From the NCBI GenBank assembly GCA_027533395.1, contig JAPZUF010000033.1:1-38838 (forward strand): a DNA stretch of 38,838 nt, read 5' to 3'. The position numbers were made by a program, and so were the translations under genes. Under the pieces are notes generated by a model. That model saw nothing but the letters and a program-made list of their open reading frames with translations. It was not told the origin of the DNA and did no database searches. This document shows, piece after piece, positions 1 through 8,036 of this stretch. Numbering within the stretch: the first letter of the stretch is position 1; every line of letters starts with the position of its first letter. This stretch comes from Cyclobacteriaceae bacterium (GTDB lineage Bacteria > Bacteroidota > Bacteroidia > Cytophagales > Cyclobacteriaceae).

Positions 1-252
1 CCTGTACTGGGAACACTCATTAACTTCTTAGCCATGAAACGAGTAAATACACGAGGTATTAAACAAGCCAACAAGTGCATGTTAATGGCAGCCATTGCCT
101 ACAACATTAAAAAGATGATGAAGTTCAACACACGCAAACCAGTAGCCAAGGTGGTAAGCATAGCGAAAGGATACGAGAAAACTATGATAGACCTGTATTT
201 GACCGTTATTTTTCAATTTATAAAATCAAAAAGTGAAATTTCAGCCTGTTGA
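1..252 (+). CDS. C-terminal end of an IS1182-like transposase (cut by window edge)
   Basis: The frame is open from base 1 to a TGA at 250-252, so this is the last 83 residues of a longer protein whose start lies outside the window. The text GIKQANKCMLMAAIAYNIKK is the kind of C-terminal helix I associate with DDE transposases of the IS1182 group, where a conserved stretch close to RGIKQANKxMLMAAIAYNLKK ends the catalytic domain. The catalytic residues themselves are not in the window. The gene is followed at once by the IS terminal region (to about 348), which recurs inverted at the right window edge. Family assignment rests on recall of this motif. That it is a transposase tail is supported by the repeated end. 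Confidence 0.75.
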   Translation, partial: PVLGTLINFLAMKRVNTRGIKQANKCMLMAAIAYNIKKMMKFNTRKPVAKVVSIAKGYEKTMIDLYLTVIFQFIKSKSEISAC

Positions 253-348
253 CTAAGTTATCAACGTAGTTATCCACAAAAGTATTTTGACAGCTAAATC
301 AAACTTCAATTTTTCTCTCAGGTAGTTGTGCAACAGCTACTGTTGTTG
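200..348 (+). repeat. Right end of the left IS copy; inverted partner at 38690-38838
   Basis: This 149-base segment aligns without gaps to the reverse complement of 38690-38838 with about 20 mismatches (about 87% identity by hand count). The best stretch is roughly 40 identical bases around GTTATCCACAAAAGTATTTT. Similarity stops at 348 (…TGTTGTTG), which I take as the IS border. The segment overlaps the transposase C-terminus, so it is the 3' end of the element. Confidence 0.85.
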
Positions 349-382
349 GCTGCAGTTGAACTTTATTTTTAGTTCGACTAAA

Positions 383-835
383 TCATTTATAGTCAACGTT
401 TTCACTTTTTAACTTATTTGAGAATTCTAACATCCTATTAAATGTTTCTTTCATCTCAGAATTTTTCATTCCTCGATTTTCTATATCATAAAAGGTTGGC
501 TCTGTTTGAACTGAACCAATACTTATTGAATAATTTGGTTTAAACATTCCTTTAAGTACAATTTGATTATCCGAATATCTTATATAAAAATAGTAGCTTG
601 CACTTTTATGTGTTTTCAAAGATGTCTTGACTGTACCCAATTCCTTATTATAATCGGCTATTTCATAGCTATTTTCTAGTAAAGTATTTACTAATTGTTC
701 ACCGTTTTCAATTTTTGTTAATTCATTCTTAATGATAATCTCTTTTGCTCCTTTGGGTACGGCAATATTATTTTGAGCATTTGTTAAATTAAAAGTTATA
801 AAGGAGATAATAAATAAAATAATTTTTGTTCTCAT
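383..835 (-). CDS. Exported protein of unknown function, 150 aa
   Basis: The N-terminus is a textbook signal peptide: MRTK, a hydrophobic core IILFIISFITF, then NLTNAQ with a likely cleavage after Ala20. No lipobox cysteine is present, so the mature protein of about 130 residues is probably periplasmic or secreted. The mature part is polar and beta-rich in appearance (SYYFYIRYSDNQIVLKGMF) and ends in a charged helix. I do not recognise a named domain. Similar small exported proteins with a stretch like ENSYEIADYNKELGTVKT are common in Bacteroidota and uncharacterised. It stands alone next to the IS end, with about 560 bases of non-coding DNA upstream. Nothing nearby suggests a role. Confidence 0.7.
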   Translation of the reverse strand: MRTKIILFIISFITFNLTNAQNNIAVPKGAKEIIIKNELTKIENGEQLVNTLLENSYEIADYNKELGTVKTSLKTHKSASYYFYIRYSDNQIVLKGMFKPNYSISIGSVQTEPTFYDIENRGMKNSEMKETFNRMLEFSNKLKSENVDYK

Positions 836-1394
836 AAAATGAAGATATAATTTAAATGAATAACTAATTTCTGAAAATGTATTTAATTTCTAGTCCGATT
901 AAAAATTTCAAAATTACTTTGTTTTGTTCAATTGCAGCCAACAATTATGTATCAGTATTGCTGATATATTTCTTTTATCAGAAGCGTGTAAACTTTTACA
1001 CGGATAATTTTTACTTTAAATATTGGTCTATGGTGTTGAATGTGGTCCATATTCATACTTGATTTACTAAGTTGTAAATAAACTACTTAATTTATATTCA
1101 AACCTCCGGCACTTCAGTCACACCCAATTATTTACAAGCTTCTAAGCTAAAAACAACGAGTTTTGATTGAAAAATAGTTTTTTACAGAATTATACATTAA
1201 ATTATGGTAAGTCATCCAAATATCCAAATTTATTGAATTCAACAATTTAAAATATGTAATTCAATTATTTTGATTTTCGAAAGTTTCTCTTCAATATTCT
1301 TTAATTAAATTTCTAAGCGAGTCAACACGATTAAACACGCCAAGGAGTTTAAGAACTCTACAGTAAGTTTACCTTGATGTTGCAAATCATTTTG
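836..1394. other. AT-rich intergenic stretch without a convincing gene
   Basis: A 61-codon plus-strand frame (877-1062) is present but has no recognisable content. No tRNA, strong hairpin or repeat is visible. The stretch should hold the promoter of the minus-strand gene ending at 383, but no clear TAnnTTTG element was found before it. Confidence 0.5.
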
Positions 1395-2411
1395 TTATTT
1401 ACATTCATTATCATACTCTTGTTTTGCAATTTTAACTCCTGTGTTTAACGATTTTATTAAATCGGTACATCCAGATTGTGGTTGAATATTATTTTTACAA
1501 ACACCAATTGCATAATACATCATGGCTTTGTCCGAATTTGTTAAGTTAAACTTCAAGGTTATTTCTAAATCTTTTATGGCTTCATAGTCATTAACCAAGT
1601 AGTAATTTGTTAGTCCGCGGATTTTATGAAACTCTAGCGTATTTAATTTACCCTTACATGCATCAAGATACTTAATTGCTTTTTCATAATTTTTAAGATT
1701 AAAATAAGCATGACCCAAAAAGAAATTAGAAGATAAATCTTTTGGTCTTGTTTTTATATAATCATCAATTTCAATATTGGCTATGTTTATATTTCCATTT
1801 TCTATGTAAAGAAAAATTCTATTCTGAATAGCAATTAAATAATCTTTATCAATTTGAATGGCACTATTAAAATCTGCAAGCGCTCCCTTAAAATCTTTTA
1901 TCTTCATTTTAGCAGATGCCCTTACACTATAAATTTCTTTATCAAAGGCATTATACCACAAAGCAGAATCACAATCAGTGATAACACTTTGATAATTTCC
2001 AATGTAGAAATTTGCTACAGCTCTATACTTATAAATAATTGAATCCTGATAGGTGTGTTTACCTACGGCTCTAGTAAAATCTATAATACTTGAATCATAC
2101 TCAAGAAGTGCCATATACGTATTCGCTCTTCTTACGTAAGCGTCAATTAGGTTTGGATTTATTTCAATTGCTTTTGAAAACTCTACAATTGCTTCTTTAT
2201 ACATTCCAAAGTTATACAAATAAGCGCCTTTATATAGTATGTAACCTGTAGCGCGTGGATTTGATTTAATTAACTTTTCATAGTATTCAATGATTTTACT
2301 TTTATCCTTTTTTTTAATGTAATAATTTAAGCTATCTACTGATTCTTCATGTTGACTGAAAGCAATTATACTTTTAAAAAGAATGGAAATCATAAGGGCT
2401 ATTCTAATCAT
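1395..2411 (-). CDS. Exported TPR-repeat protein, 338 aa
   Basis: A signal peptide (MIRIALMISILFKSIIAFSQ) is followed by tandem tetratricopeptide repeats. Clear repeat units include KGAYLYNFGMYKEAIVEFSK, RANTYMALLEYDSSIIDFTR, then SAKMKIKDFKGALADFNSAI and GHAYFNLKNYEKAIKYLDAC, each with the small/large residue pattern of paired helices, together covering about residues 55-315. TPR proteins are protein-binding scaffolds; in Bacteroidota, exported ones are frequent and mostly uncharacterised. The C-terminus has two cysteines (CTDLIKS…NECK) typical of such proteins with a final Sel1/TPR-like cap. It is followed upstream by 255 bases of AT-rich DNA and then the ImmA gene on the same strand. I see no sign that it belongs functionally to the island. 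Confidence 0.8.
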   Translation of the reverse strand: MIRIALMISILFKSIIAFSQHEESVDSLNYYIKKKDKSKIIEYYEKLIKSNPRATGYILYKGAYLYNFGMYKEAIVEFSKAIEINPNLIDAYVRRANTYMALLEYDSSIIDFTRAVGKHTYQDSIIYKYRAVANFYIGNYQSVITDCDSALWYNAFDKEIYSVRASAKMKIKDFKGALADFNSAIQIDKDYLIAIQNRIFLYIENGNINIANIEIDDYIKTRPKDLSSNFFLGHAYFNLKNYEKAIKYLDACKGKLNTLEFHKIRGLTNYYLVNDYEAIKDLEITLKFNLTNSDKAMMYYAIGVCKNNIQPQSGCTDLIKSLNTGVKIAKQEYDNECK

Positions 2412-2666
2412 AAAGTAAAATTAATAATGAGTATAAATTAATTACAATACTTTACTGATAAAGAAGCGAAAAGTAAAAAGAAATTATGGTTTAAAGGATA
2501 TGATAGTAGTTAAGCCAATAAAACACTTCTAATCTAAAGCGAAGGCAAAGTGTAATGTTTACTTATTGAAAATAAGAATAGCCGCTCGTATTAAATAAAT
2601 TTGATGTTTAACAGCCTCGTCTTAGCTTAATTTGATAATTGTAATATATGATGAGTGATTTCATTC

Positions 2667-3482
2667 TTAATCTTCCCAAATAAGACTAAGAGCAAACTTT
2701 AAATGAGGCACTAAAACAGCATATTCAAACATAGGTCTGTCTTCTTTTGGCTTAACTTTGAACCATGTTGATTTTTCTATTTGGTCATAAGATTCGATAA
2801 CGTTGAGTTCTTTTTCCTTAAACATTTGGCCGACAACTGAATCTACAGGTGGACTTAAATTACTTGTAATTCTAGGCACATAATCCACCCAACGAGGTAT
2901 ATATGGATGGTCTTTATCAGCCATTGGTTCTGACATTTTCCACCACCTCACTTTGTTATTTATAACGCAAACAATCATTGCATTTTGATTGCTAGCTCGT
3001 ATCCAATTAAGCAAAACATTTTGTATCGTTACTTGAAACTCATCAGAGATGTTTTCAAACAAATTGGGATTTACCTCTTTTCCTTTAATAAAATTTCTAA
3101 AAATTTTCGTTGGCATGAGAAGTTCTGCCGCAAATTCATTTGCCTCTTTTTCATGGCCTCCCATTTTAAACCAATTAAAAAACTTAAGTTGGTTATCACT
3201 TGAATTTTCTAAGTCTTTATGTAATTCATAATGCGCAAGTTCATGCGCGATAACAAATCTTTTCTTCTTCTTATCTCGCATTAAGCTATTTATAGATATA
3301 ATCCCCTGATTATTGGAGAACATAAAACGGCCATCACATGATTTAAGATTTACTTCTTCATAAAAGCAATCTCTGGCAAGTACTAGGTCAGGTAGTGGAA
3401 GTTGGATTAAACTATTAAGAGAGGTAACAAAAAATTTTTTCTGAAGATATTTAGCTTGAGCTTCTGCTTTCGTTATTAGCAT
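2667..3482 (-). CDS. ImmA/IrrE-family zinc metallopeptidase
   Basis: Residues 77-90 carry the zinc-binding HExxH helix as FVIAHELAHYELHK (H80, E81, H84), and the third-ligand region follows as EKEANEFAAELLMP (E113 the likely ligand). This HExxH plus ExxAN-FA-LLMP pair is the signature of ImmA/IrrE (DUF955) proteases, such as ImmA of ICEBs1, which cleaves the repressor ImmR, and IrrE/PprI of Deinococcus, which cleaves DdrO. About 150 C-terminal residues (KVRWWKMSEP onward) may sense a signal or bind substrate. Unlike ImmA or IrrE loci, no XRE repressor is adjacent. Instead the gene overlaps by 32 bases a 151-residue protein that itself follows a sigma factor, so the three are almost surely co-transcribed. 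Family assignment is strong. The substrate is unknown; the 151-residue neighbour is the obvious candidate. Confidence 0.9.
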   Translation of the reverse strand: MLITKAEAQAKYLQKKFFVTSLNSLIQLPLPDLVLARDCFYEEVNLKSCDGRFMFSNNQGIISINSLMRDKKKKRFVIAHELAHYELHKDLENSSDNQLKFFNWFKMGGHEKEANEFAAELLMPTKIFRNFIKGKEVNPNLFENISDEFQVTIQNVLLNWIRASNQNAMIVCVINNKVRWWKMSEPMADKDHPYIPRWVDYVPRITSNLSPPVDSVVGQMFKEKELNVIESYDQIEKSTWFKVKPKEDRPMFEYAVLVPHLKFALSLIWED

Positions 3483-3906
3483 TATTGTTATTATCCTTTT
3501 TTTCTGTTTCTAGTTTTAACACAATATGATTTATAAGAATATCTTTTATTTCTGCATGACTTAATTCATCAAAATTCTTATACGATAATGCTATTTTTTC
3601 TTTTTTGATATAGTCTTCTATTTTAAAATTTTCATTATTTAATAAACCCTCAACAATTGATAAGGCATTTTCATAATTCTTTTTAAGTATATCAACAAAA
3701 GAACTCTGTTTTTTTTGTGCTAATTTTCTTAGAGCTGCATTTCTAATTTTTATCATAGTTTCCTCTGTTAGTTTATCTAACTCAGGATCATTCGCCATGT
3801 ATTTTTCAGGATTCTTTATTTCATCTTGTTCTGAAAGATAATCCATATATAGGTCTAGCCAAAAATCTTCCTTTTCCATACAATTTATCATATCATATTC
3901 TTTCAC
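3451..3906 (-). CDS. Unknown 151-residue protein between sigma factor and ImmA peptidase
   Basis: An acidic, helical, cytoplasmic-looking protein without signal peptide, membrane segment or helix-turn-helix that I can see. The N-terminus is rich in E/D (EKEDFWLDLYMDYLSEQDE), the middle is a predicted long helix (IRNAALRKLAQKKQ), and the C-terminus is an Asn/Ser-rich tail that overlaps the immA-like start. Two further in-frame ATGs lie at 3891 and 3879. The one at 3891 begins one base after the sigma-factor stop and would suit termination-reinitiation. Position alone suggests a partner of the sigma factor (anti-sigma or stabiliser) and a substrate for the downstream peptidase. This is inference; no motif proves it. 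Confidence 0.75.
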   Translation of the reverse strand: MKEYDMINCMEKEDFWLDLYMDYLSEQDEIKNPEKYMANDPELDKLTEETMIKIRNAALRKLAQKKQSSFVDILKKNYENALSIVEGLLNNENFKIEDYIKKEKIALSYKNFDELSHAEIKDILINHIVLKLETEKKDNNNNANNESRSSS

Positions 3907-4495
3907 TATTTTTTATTTTGTCTATTATACGAGTTAGTCTTGCTTTGCCATTATCATAATCTTTAAATGATAAATTGTAGTAATCACAAATTTCAAATCG
4001 ATCACCATATTCAAAACCCTTTTCTGTCCAAGCTTCTAATAAGGTTAGAACTATTGGGTCTTTACTAAAATGATTTTTAAGCAAAGCTATCAGATATTTT
4101 AGTTTATCTATGTAAGATAGCTGTTCAGAGTTAAGTGTGATAAATTCATGGCTTTCACTAGGGGTAACATTGTCGGTTATAAAGTAATCGAAATTAACAC
4201 TTTCTTCAATTAGTTTAACTCGGTTACTAAACTTTTTACTTTTTAATTCATTTTTAATCCTATTTTTTACGACTATCTGTAAAAAGGAGATTGGATTACC
4301 TATATCTAGGTTTACAACAATTTTGCCATCCATTATGTCAAGGAATATATTTTGAACAATGTCTTGTACATCAATCAGATCAGAATTAGTGAATTTCTTT
4401 AAAAAGTAACGCCCCGTATAAAGTAAAGTTTTGGTATACTTTTTTAATTCATCTTCATTTAATTCATTGATAATAAGCAGATTAGGCTTATTCAT
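3893..4495 (-). CDS. Sigma-70-family (ECF-like) RNA polymerase sigma factor
   Basis: I place the start at the ATG at 4495 (MNKPNLLIINELNEDEL), giving 200 residues; the longer frame upstream is hydrophobic and would run across the tnsA leader. Region 2 is recognisable: VQDIVQNIFLDIMDG matches the core-binding 2.2 helix (…DIVQEVF…), and ISFLQIVVKNRIKNELKSKK matches 2.3/2.4, with the pattern of …WL..IA.N...D..R. A C-terminal segment ending DYDNGKARLTRIIDKIKNS looks like the recognition part of region 4. The gene heads a three-gene unit with an unknown protein and an ImmA-type peptidase and is divergent from tnsA with 113 bases between starts. It may direct transcription of island genes. Family is fairly sure; target promoters are unknown. 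Confidence 0.8.
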   Translation of the reverse strand: MNKPNLLIINELNEDELKKYTKTLLYTGRYFLKKFTNSDLIDVQDIVQNIFLDIMDGKIVVNLDIGNPISFLQIVVKNRIKNELKSKKFSNRVKLIEESVNFDYFITDNVTPSESHEFITLNSEQLSYIDKLKYLIALLKNHFSKDPIVLTLLEAWTEKGFEYGDRFEICDYYNLSFKDYDNGKARLTRIIDKIKNSERI

Positions 4496-4608
4496 AAAGG
4501 TTAGGTTTTTAGGGATAAAACATTTATAAAAAAATATTTTCAGGTTCGCGCAAAAAAATGCTTTCTCAATTGAATAGCATATAGAGGCCTCACTAAAAGC
4601 CTCAATTA
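4496..4608. promoter_or_regulatory. Divergent control region between sigma factor and tnsA
   Basis: Both transcription units start from this 113-base gap. It contains a direct repeat, AAAAAAATATTTTC at 4528-4541 and AAAAAAATGCTTTC at 4552-4565, 24 bases apart, which is about two helical turns. It also contains the palindrome GAGGCCTC (4584-4591) with a second GCCTC at 4599-4603, close to the tnsA ATG. No TAnnTTTG element was seen, so promoters here may use the encoded sigma factor. The 24-base repeats could instead be transposase-binding sites. This is inference from layout. Confidence 0.45.
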
Positions 4609-5289
4609 ATGAAAGATAATAAAATATTAAGTACAAGAAAGGTCCATAGTAATGGCATAACCATTACTGGCCTATTTAATGTGCAAAAACTAAAAGGGAT
4701 TCAGTTTGAATCCATACGAGAAGAATCATTTCTCAAGCTTGCTGAAATGGATGTGTCTGTAACGAAAGTTGTTGATCAGCCTGTTAAAATACACTTGGAT
4801 GATTTTAACTACACTCCAGATTTCTATTTAGAATTCAATAATAGAAGACCGGCTTATGTCGAAATAAAAACCGCGGAGTATTTGAAAAAACTGATCAAGT
4901 TTCATCAAAGTAAAGTTGATCAAATAAAAAATTGGTGCCAATTAAGAAATATAGACTTTTACATTATTCCTATTGATAAAATTCCTGAACCTATCATTGT
5001 CAATACTTTTTTTCTATCTGGATACAAGGAGAAAATTGTTGAAAATTCGATTAAGCAACTTATTCTAAAAAAAATAGTTAAGAAAAAAAGTTTTAATCAG
5101 AAACAACTTATTGAAAGTATATCAACTGAAAATTGTATTGACAAAAGGACTTTACTTGTTCAACTATGGTCATTAGCCTCAAGCGATGAAGTGCTAGTTG
5201 ATATGCGTTCCAACATGAACATTTTTACGAAAGTAAAAAGTAAACAGAAAGACAAAAGTAATTTCTTAAAATTTCCATATTATATATGA
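4609..5289 (+). CDS. tnsA: TnsA-like transposon endonuclease
   Basis: The protein has the order of motifs of Tn7-type TnsA: an N-terminal acidic helix (ESIREESFLKLAEMD, E34 to D48), then VVDQPVKI, then YTPDFYLEF (D71) and YVEIKTAE (E85, K87), the D…ExK core of a restriction-like nuclease fold. A C-terminal part (about 140-226) would correspond to the TnsC-contacting winged-helix domain. TnsA nicks the 5' ends of the transposon so that, with TnsB, the element is excised (cut-and-paste). At 226 residues it is a little shorter than Tn7 TnsA. The stop overlaps the tnsB start as ATGA, so the two are translationally coupled. Catalytic residues appear intact. Confidence 0.88.
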   Translation: MKDNKILSTRKVHSNGITITGLFNVQKLKGIQFESIREESFLKLAEMDVSVTKVVDQPVKIHLDDFNYTPDFYLEFNNRRPAYVEIKTAEYLKKLIKFHQSKVDQIKNWCQLRNIDFYIIPIDKIPEPIIVNTFFLSGYKEKIVENSIKQLILKKIVKKKSFNQKQLIESISTENCIDKRTLLVQLWSLASSDEVLVDMRSNMNIFTKVKSKQKDKSNFLKFPYYI

Positions 5290-7163
5290 AGCTAGTACCG
5301 GGCAAGTCAATTCAATATGGTGGAGAATCATGGTTGATTCTGAAAACATTTGGCTCAAAAGAAATTAAAATCAAAAATGAAGTTACTAAGACAGTAACTA
5401 CGATTCCAATAGATGCTATTGATTTACAAAATCAAGTCAGTACTAGTAATAAACAAGATTTGAAAGTGGATCTTCCATTTGATTCTTATTCAGAGTCAAG
5501 TAAAAAAAGAGCTCATAAGAAATTTCAAATTATATCATCCATATTAAATGGAAAAGTTAAGGGTAGAAATGAGATAGAGCAATTAGCCACAGAAAATGAA
5601 GTTTCAGTTGCTAGTATTTATAATTGGTTAAAAGATTACAAAGCATATGGAGGATTACGTGGTCTAATTGATTCTCCTCTTAAGGGTGGTACTAGGTTAT
5701 CAAGAATAAATAAAGACGTAGAAACCATAATGACTGTTTTCGTAAAAAAGTATTGGAAAGGCGGTTCTACTATCGAGTCAGCGTATAGTGAACTAGTTGA
5801 GCATCTTGAAAATTTAAATCAAAGTGCACCTCATATTAATACGTTTAAAAAGCGAATAAGAGAAGTTGATGAAGCTGAGAGAAATTATCACTATAATGGT
5901 AAAAAACATGCTGATGCAAAGTACAAAGCATCACCAGGTAAGATGCCTGATGGAAATTTTCCTCTAGAAATTGTTCAATACGATTCCACACAATTAGACA
6001 TAATATTAGTTGATGGTGAAGGTAATGTTTTGGGAAAGCCTTGGTTAACAATTGGAATTGACACCAAAACAAGATCAGTACTTGGATTTAATACTTCTTT
6101 TGCTGCACCAAGTTTTTTTAACTTAGGAAGAGCGATTTATGTAAGTGTGTTACCTAAAAATAAGTATTTAGATAAGTTAGGTTTAAATGAATACGAATGG
6201 GATAGGTTCGGAAAGCCTAGAGTAATCTTCACAGATAATGGTTCAGATTTTAGAAGTGAGAATTTTCAGGAAATTTGCAAAGCTTATGGAATAACGCAAC
6301 GATACAGGCCAAAAGGTTCACCCAAAACCGGTGGAATGATTGAACGCTATATTGGTACAATTAAAAATTTCTTAAAGGAATTACCAGGTTATACAAAAGT
6401 AGGTGAAGAGAATTTCAGAAATAGAAAACCGTATAAGGAAGCTAGACTTACAATCAAAGAATTTGAGAAATTATTTACTCTTTGGATTCTCACTGTTTAC
6501 CACGTAAAACCGCATTCAGCTCCATCAATGAATAAATTTTCTCCAAATGAGATGTGGCAAAGAGGACTAGATGGTGATGAGCATCAAAATGGCACGGGTG
6601 TTCCAGAAATGATAACTAATCATGATGCATTTAACATCGATCTATTGCCTACTATTTCAAGAACCATTGGTCGTACTGGTGTATCAATTCATGGTCAAAG
6701 ATATTACGTTCCAATTCTTAACAACTTTGTAAACAGAAAAGAAAAGCACTCAGGTGGAAAACTATCAAATAGAAATCAAAAATATGATTTTAAGTTTAAC
6801 CTGTCGGATATCTCATATGTGTACTTTAAAAATCCTGTCACTAAAAAATTTGATCGTATTGAAAATACCGATTTAAAAATTCAAAAGGCAAGGCCATCTC
6901 TTTACGAATACATCCAAGGTAAAAAGAAGATAGAGAACACTCCCGAAAAAGTAAAGCTTAACTCCATTGCTGCTAAGAAGGCTAGATCGAGTTTAAAAAA
7001 AACTGCTGAATCGCTGGGTTTCAGAAAGTCCAGAGAAATTAAAAAGGAACAAATTGAAAAAACAAGAGTTGAATTCCCACCGAGTTCTACTCCTAAAGTT
7101 CAAACGATTCAGCATGATGAACCTCAAATAAAAATTATTCCATTCGAAACAAAAAGAAATTAA
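5286..7163 (+). CDS. tnsB: TnsB-like DDE transposase
   Basis: A 625-residue transposase of the Tn7 TnsB / Mu MuA type. The N-terminal third contains helix-turn-helix DNA-binding segments, for example EIEQLATENEVSVASIYNWL. The RNase-H-like catalytic core carries D233 (VQYDSTQLD), D317 (FTDNGSDF) and E353 (GGMIERYIG), the last two separated by 35 residues as in DDE35 enzymes of the rve family. A beta-barrel (RYYVPI) and a basic C-terminal tail follow; the tail is the part that usually contacts TnsC. TnsB binds repeats in the transposon ends and makes the 3' cuts and strand transfer. All three catalytic residues are present, so the enzyme looks functional. It overlaps tnsA by 4 bases and is 3 bases from tnsC. 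Confidence 0.92.
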   Translation: MKLVPGKSIQYGGESWLILKTFGSKEIKIKNEVTKTVTTIPIDAIDLQNQVSTSNKQDLKVDLPFDSYSESSKKRAHKKFQIISSILNGKVKGRNEIEQLATENEVSVASIYNWLKDYKAYGGLRGLIDSPLKGGTRLSRINKDVETIMTVFVKKYWKGGSTIESAYSELVEHLENLNQSAPHINTFKKRIREVDEAERNYHYNGKKHADAKYKASPGKMPDGNFPLEIVQYDSTQLDIILVDGEGNVLGKPWLTIGIDTKTRSVLGFNTSFAAPSFFNLGRAIYVSVLPKNKYLDKLGLNEYEWDRFGKPRVIFTDNGSDFRSENFQEICKAYGITQRYRPKGSPKTGGMIERYIGTIKNFLKELPGYTKVGEENFRNRKPYKEARLTIKEFEKLFTLWILTVYHVKPHSAPSMNKFSPNEMWQRGLDGDEHQNGTGVPEMITNHDAFNIDLLPTISRTIGRTGVSIHGQRYYVPILNNFVNRKEKHSGGKLSNRNQKYDFKFNLSDISYVYFKNPVTKKFDRIENTDLKIQKARPSLYEYIQGKKKIENTPEKVKLNSIAAKKARSSLKKTAESLGFRKSREIKKEQIEKTRVEFPPSSTPKVQTIQHDEPQIKIIPFETKRN

Positions 7164-7166
7164 TTT

Positions 7167-8036
7167 ATGCAACATTTAACAAAAGCAACACAAGAATTCC
7201 TAAGTCAAAAACCAGATAAGAATCAATTATTAATGTATTTAGATGAAGATGTCTGGATCAATTACGACATATCAGTAAACTTACTAAATGAAATTTTAGC
7301 ACTTGCAGATGCTAAAAGAAAGCACAGGATGATGAGCATGGCCATTGCTGCTCCACCAAATAATGGCAAAACTTCATTGATAAAAGAAGTTTGTAAAGCA
7401 AAGAAAAAGATTATCAATCCATCAGGAATTGTTTGTCCTGTTATTTCAGCTGAACTTACAAGCAATGTTGACTTAAGAACATTTCTTAATTTAATTAATA
7501 AAGCTATAAACGGGGCAGTTCATTATCCTCAGAAATTAGATAGCCTCCGTGATCATGTTTTAGATTGTTTGTTAAGGTACCAAGTTAAGCTAATTATTAT
7601 TGATGAAGTGCAACTTTTAGCTAACCTAACAACTAAAAGGTTAAGAATGATTTTAGATGAAATGAAGACGATTTCAAATATTGCTCAAGTTTCATTTGTT
7701 GTTTTTGGGTCTGATGAATTAGATGTTATCTTTTCTTATCACCCACACATTAGAAGCAGATTTGTTTTAAGGAATCTTCCGGAATGGCAATATAATGAAG
7801 CTTATTTAAGATTACTGGCTACAATTGAAAGTGAATTACCTTTTTCTGAATCTTCTAATCTTACGAAAAAGGAAACTGCTCTACTGATTCTGGAAAAAAC
7901 GAATGGTACAATTGGTGAGATTTTATCTGTGTTAAAAGAATTGGCAACTATTGCTATACATGAAGGAAAGAATTGCATCGATGTTTTAGATATTCCAAAG
8001 TTAAATTTTCAAACCGCAAAGCCACATTTAAATTGA
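7167..8036 (+). CDS. tnsC: TnsC/TniB-like AAA+ ATPase
   Basis: An AAA+ ATPase of the TnsC/TniB type: Walker A is AAPPNNGKTS (61-70, with G67 K68 T69), Walker B is LIIIDEVQLL (142-151), and FVVFGSDELD followed by SRFVLRNLPEW fits sensor 1 and the arginine-finger region. TnsC forms rings on DNA and passes the target signal from the target selector to TnsA/TnsB. At 289 residues it is near the short TniB/TnsC lengths seen in compact Tn7-like elements rather than the 555 residues of Tn7 TnsC. The stop is overlapped by the next gene, so a physical partner is likely encoded there. Confidence 0.87.
   Translation: MQHLTKATQEFLSQKPDKNQLLMYLDEDVWINYDISVNLLNEILALADAKRKHRMMSMAIAAPPNNGKTSLIKEVCKAKKKIINPSGIVCPVISAELTSNVDLRTFLNLINKAINGAVHYPQKLDSLRDHVLDCLLRYQVKLIIIDEVQLLANLTTKRLRMILDEMKTISNIAQVSFVVFGSDELDVIFSYHPHIRSRFVLRNLPEWQYNEAYLRLLATIESELPFSESSNLTKKETALLILEKTNGTIGEILSVLKELATIAIHEGKNCIDVLDIPKLNFQTAKPHLN

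Noticed and set aside
877-1062. 61-codon plus-strand frame in the left intergenic region
   Set aside because: AT-rich DNA, no domain, no supporting start signal or neighbour; random frames of this length are expected.
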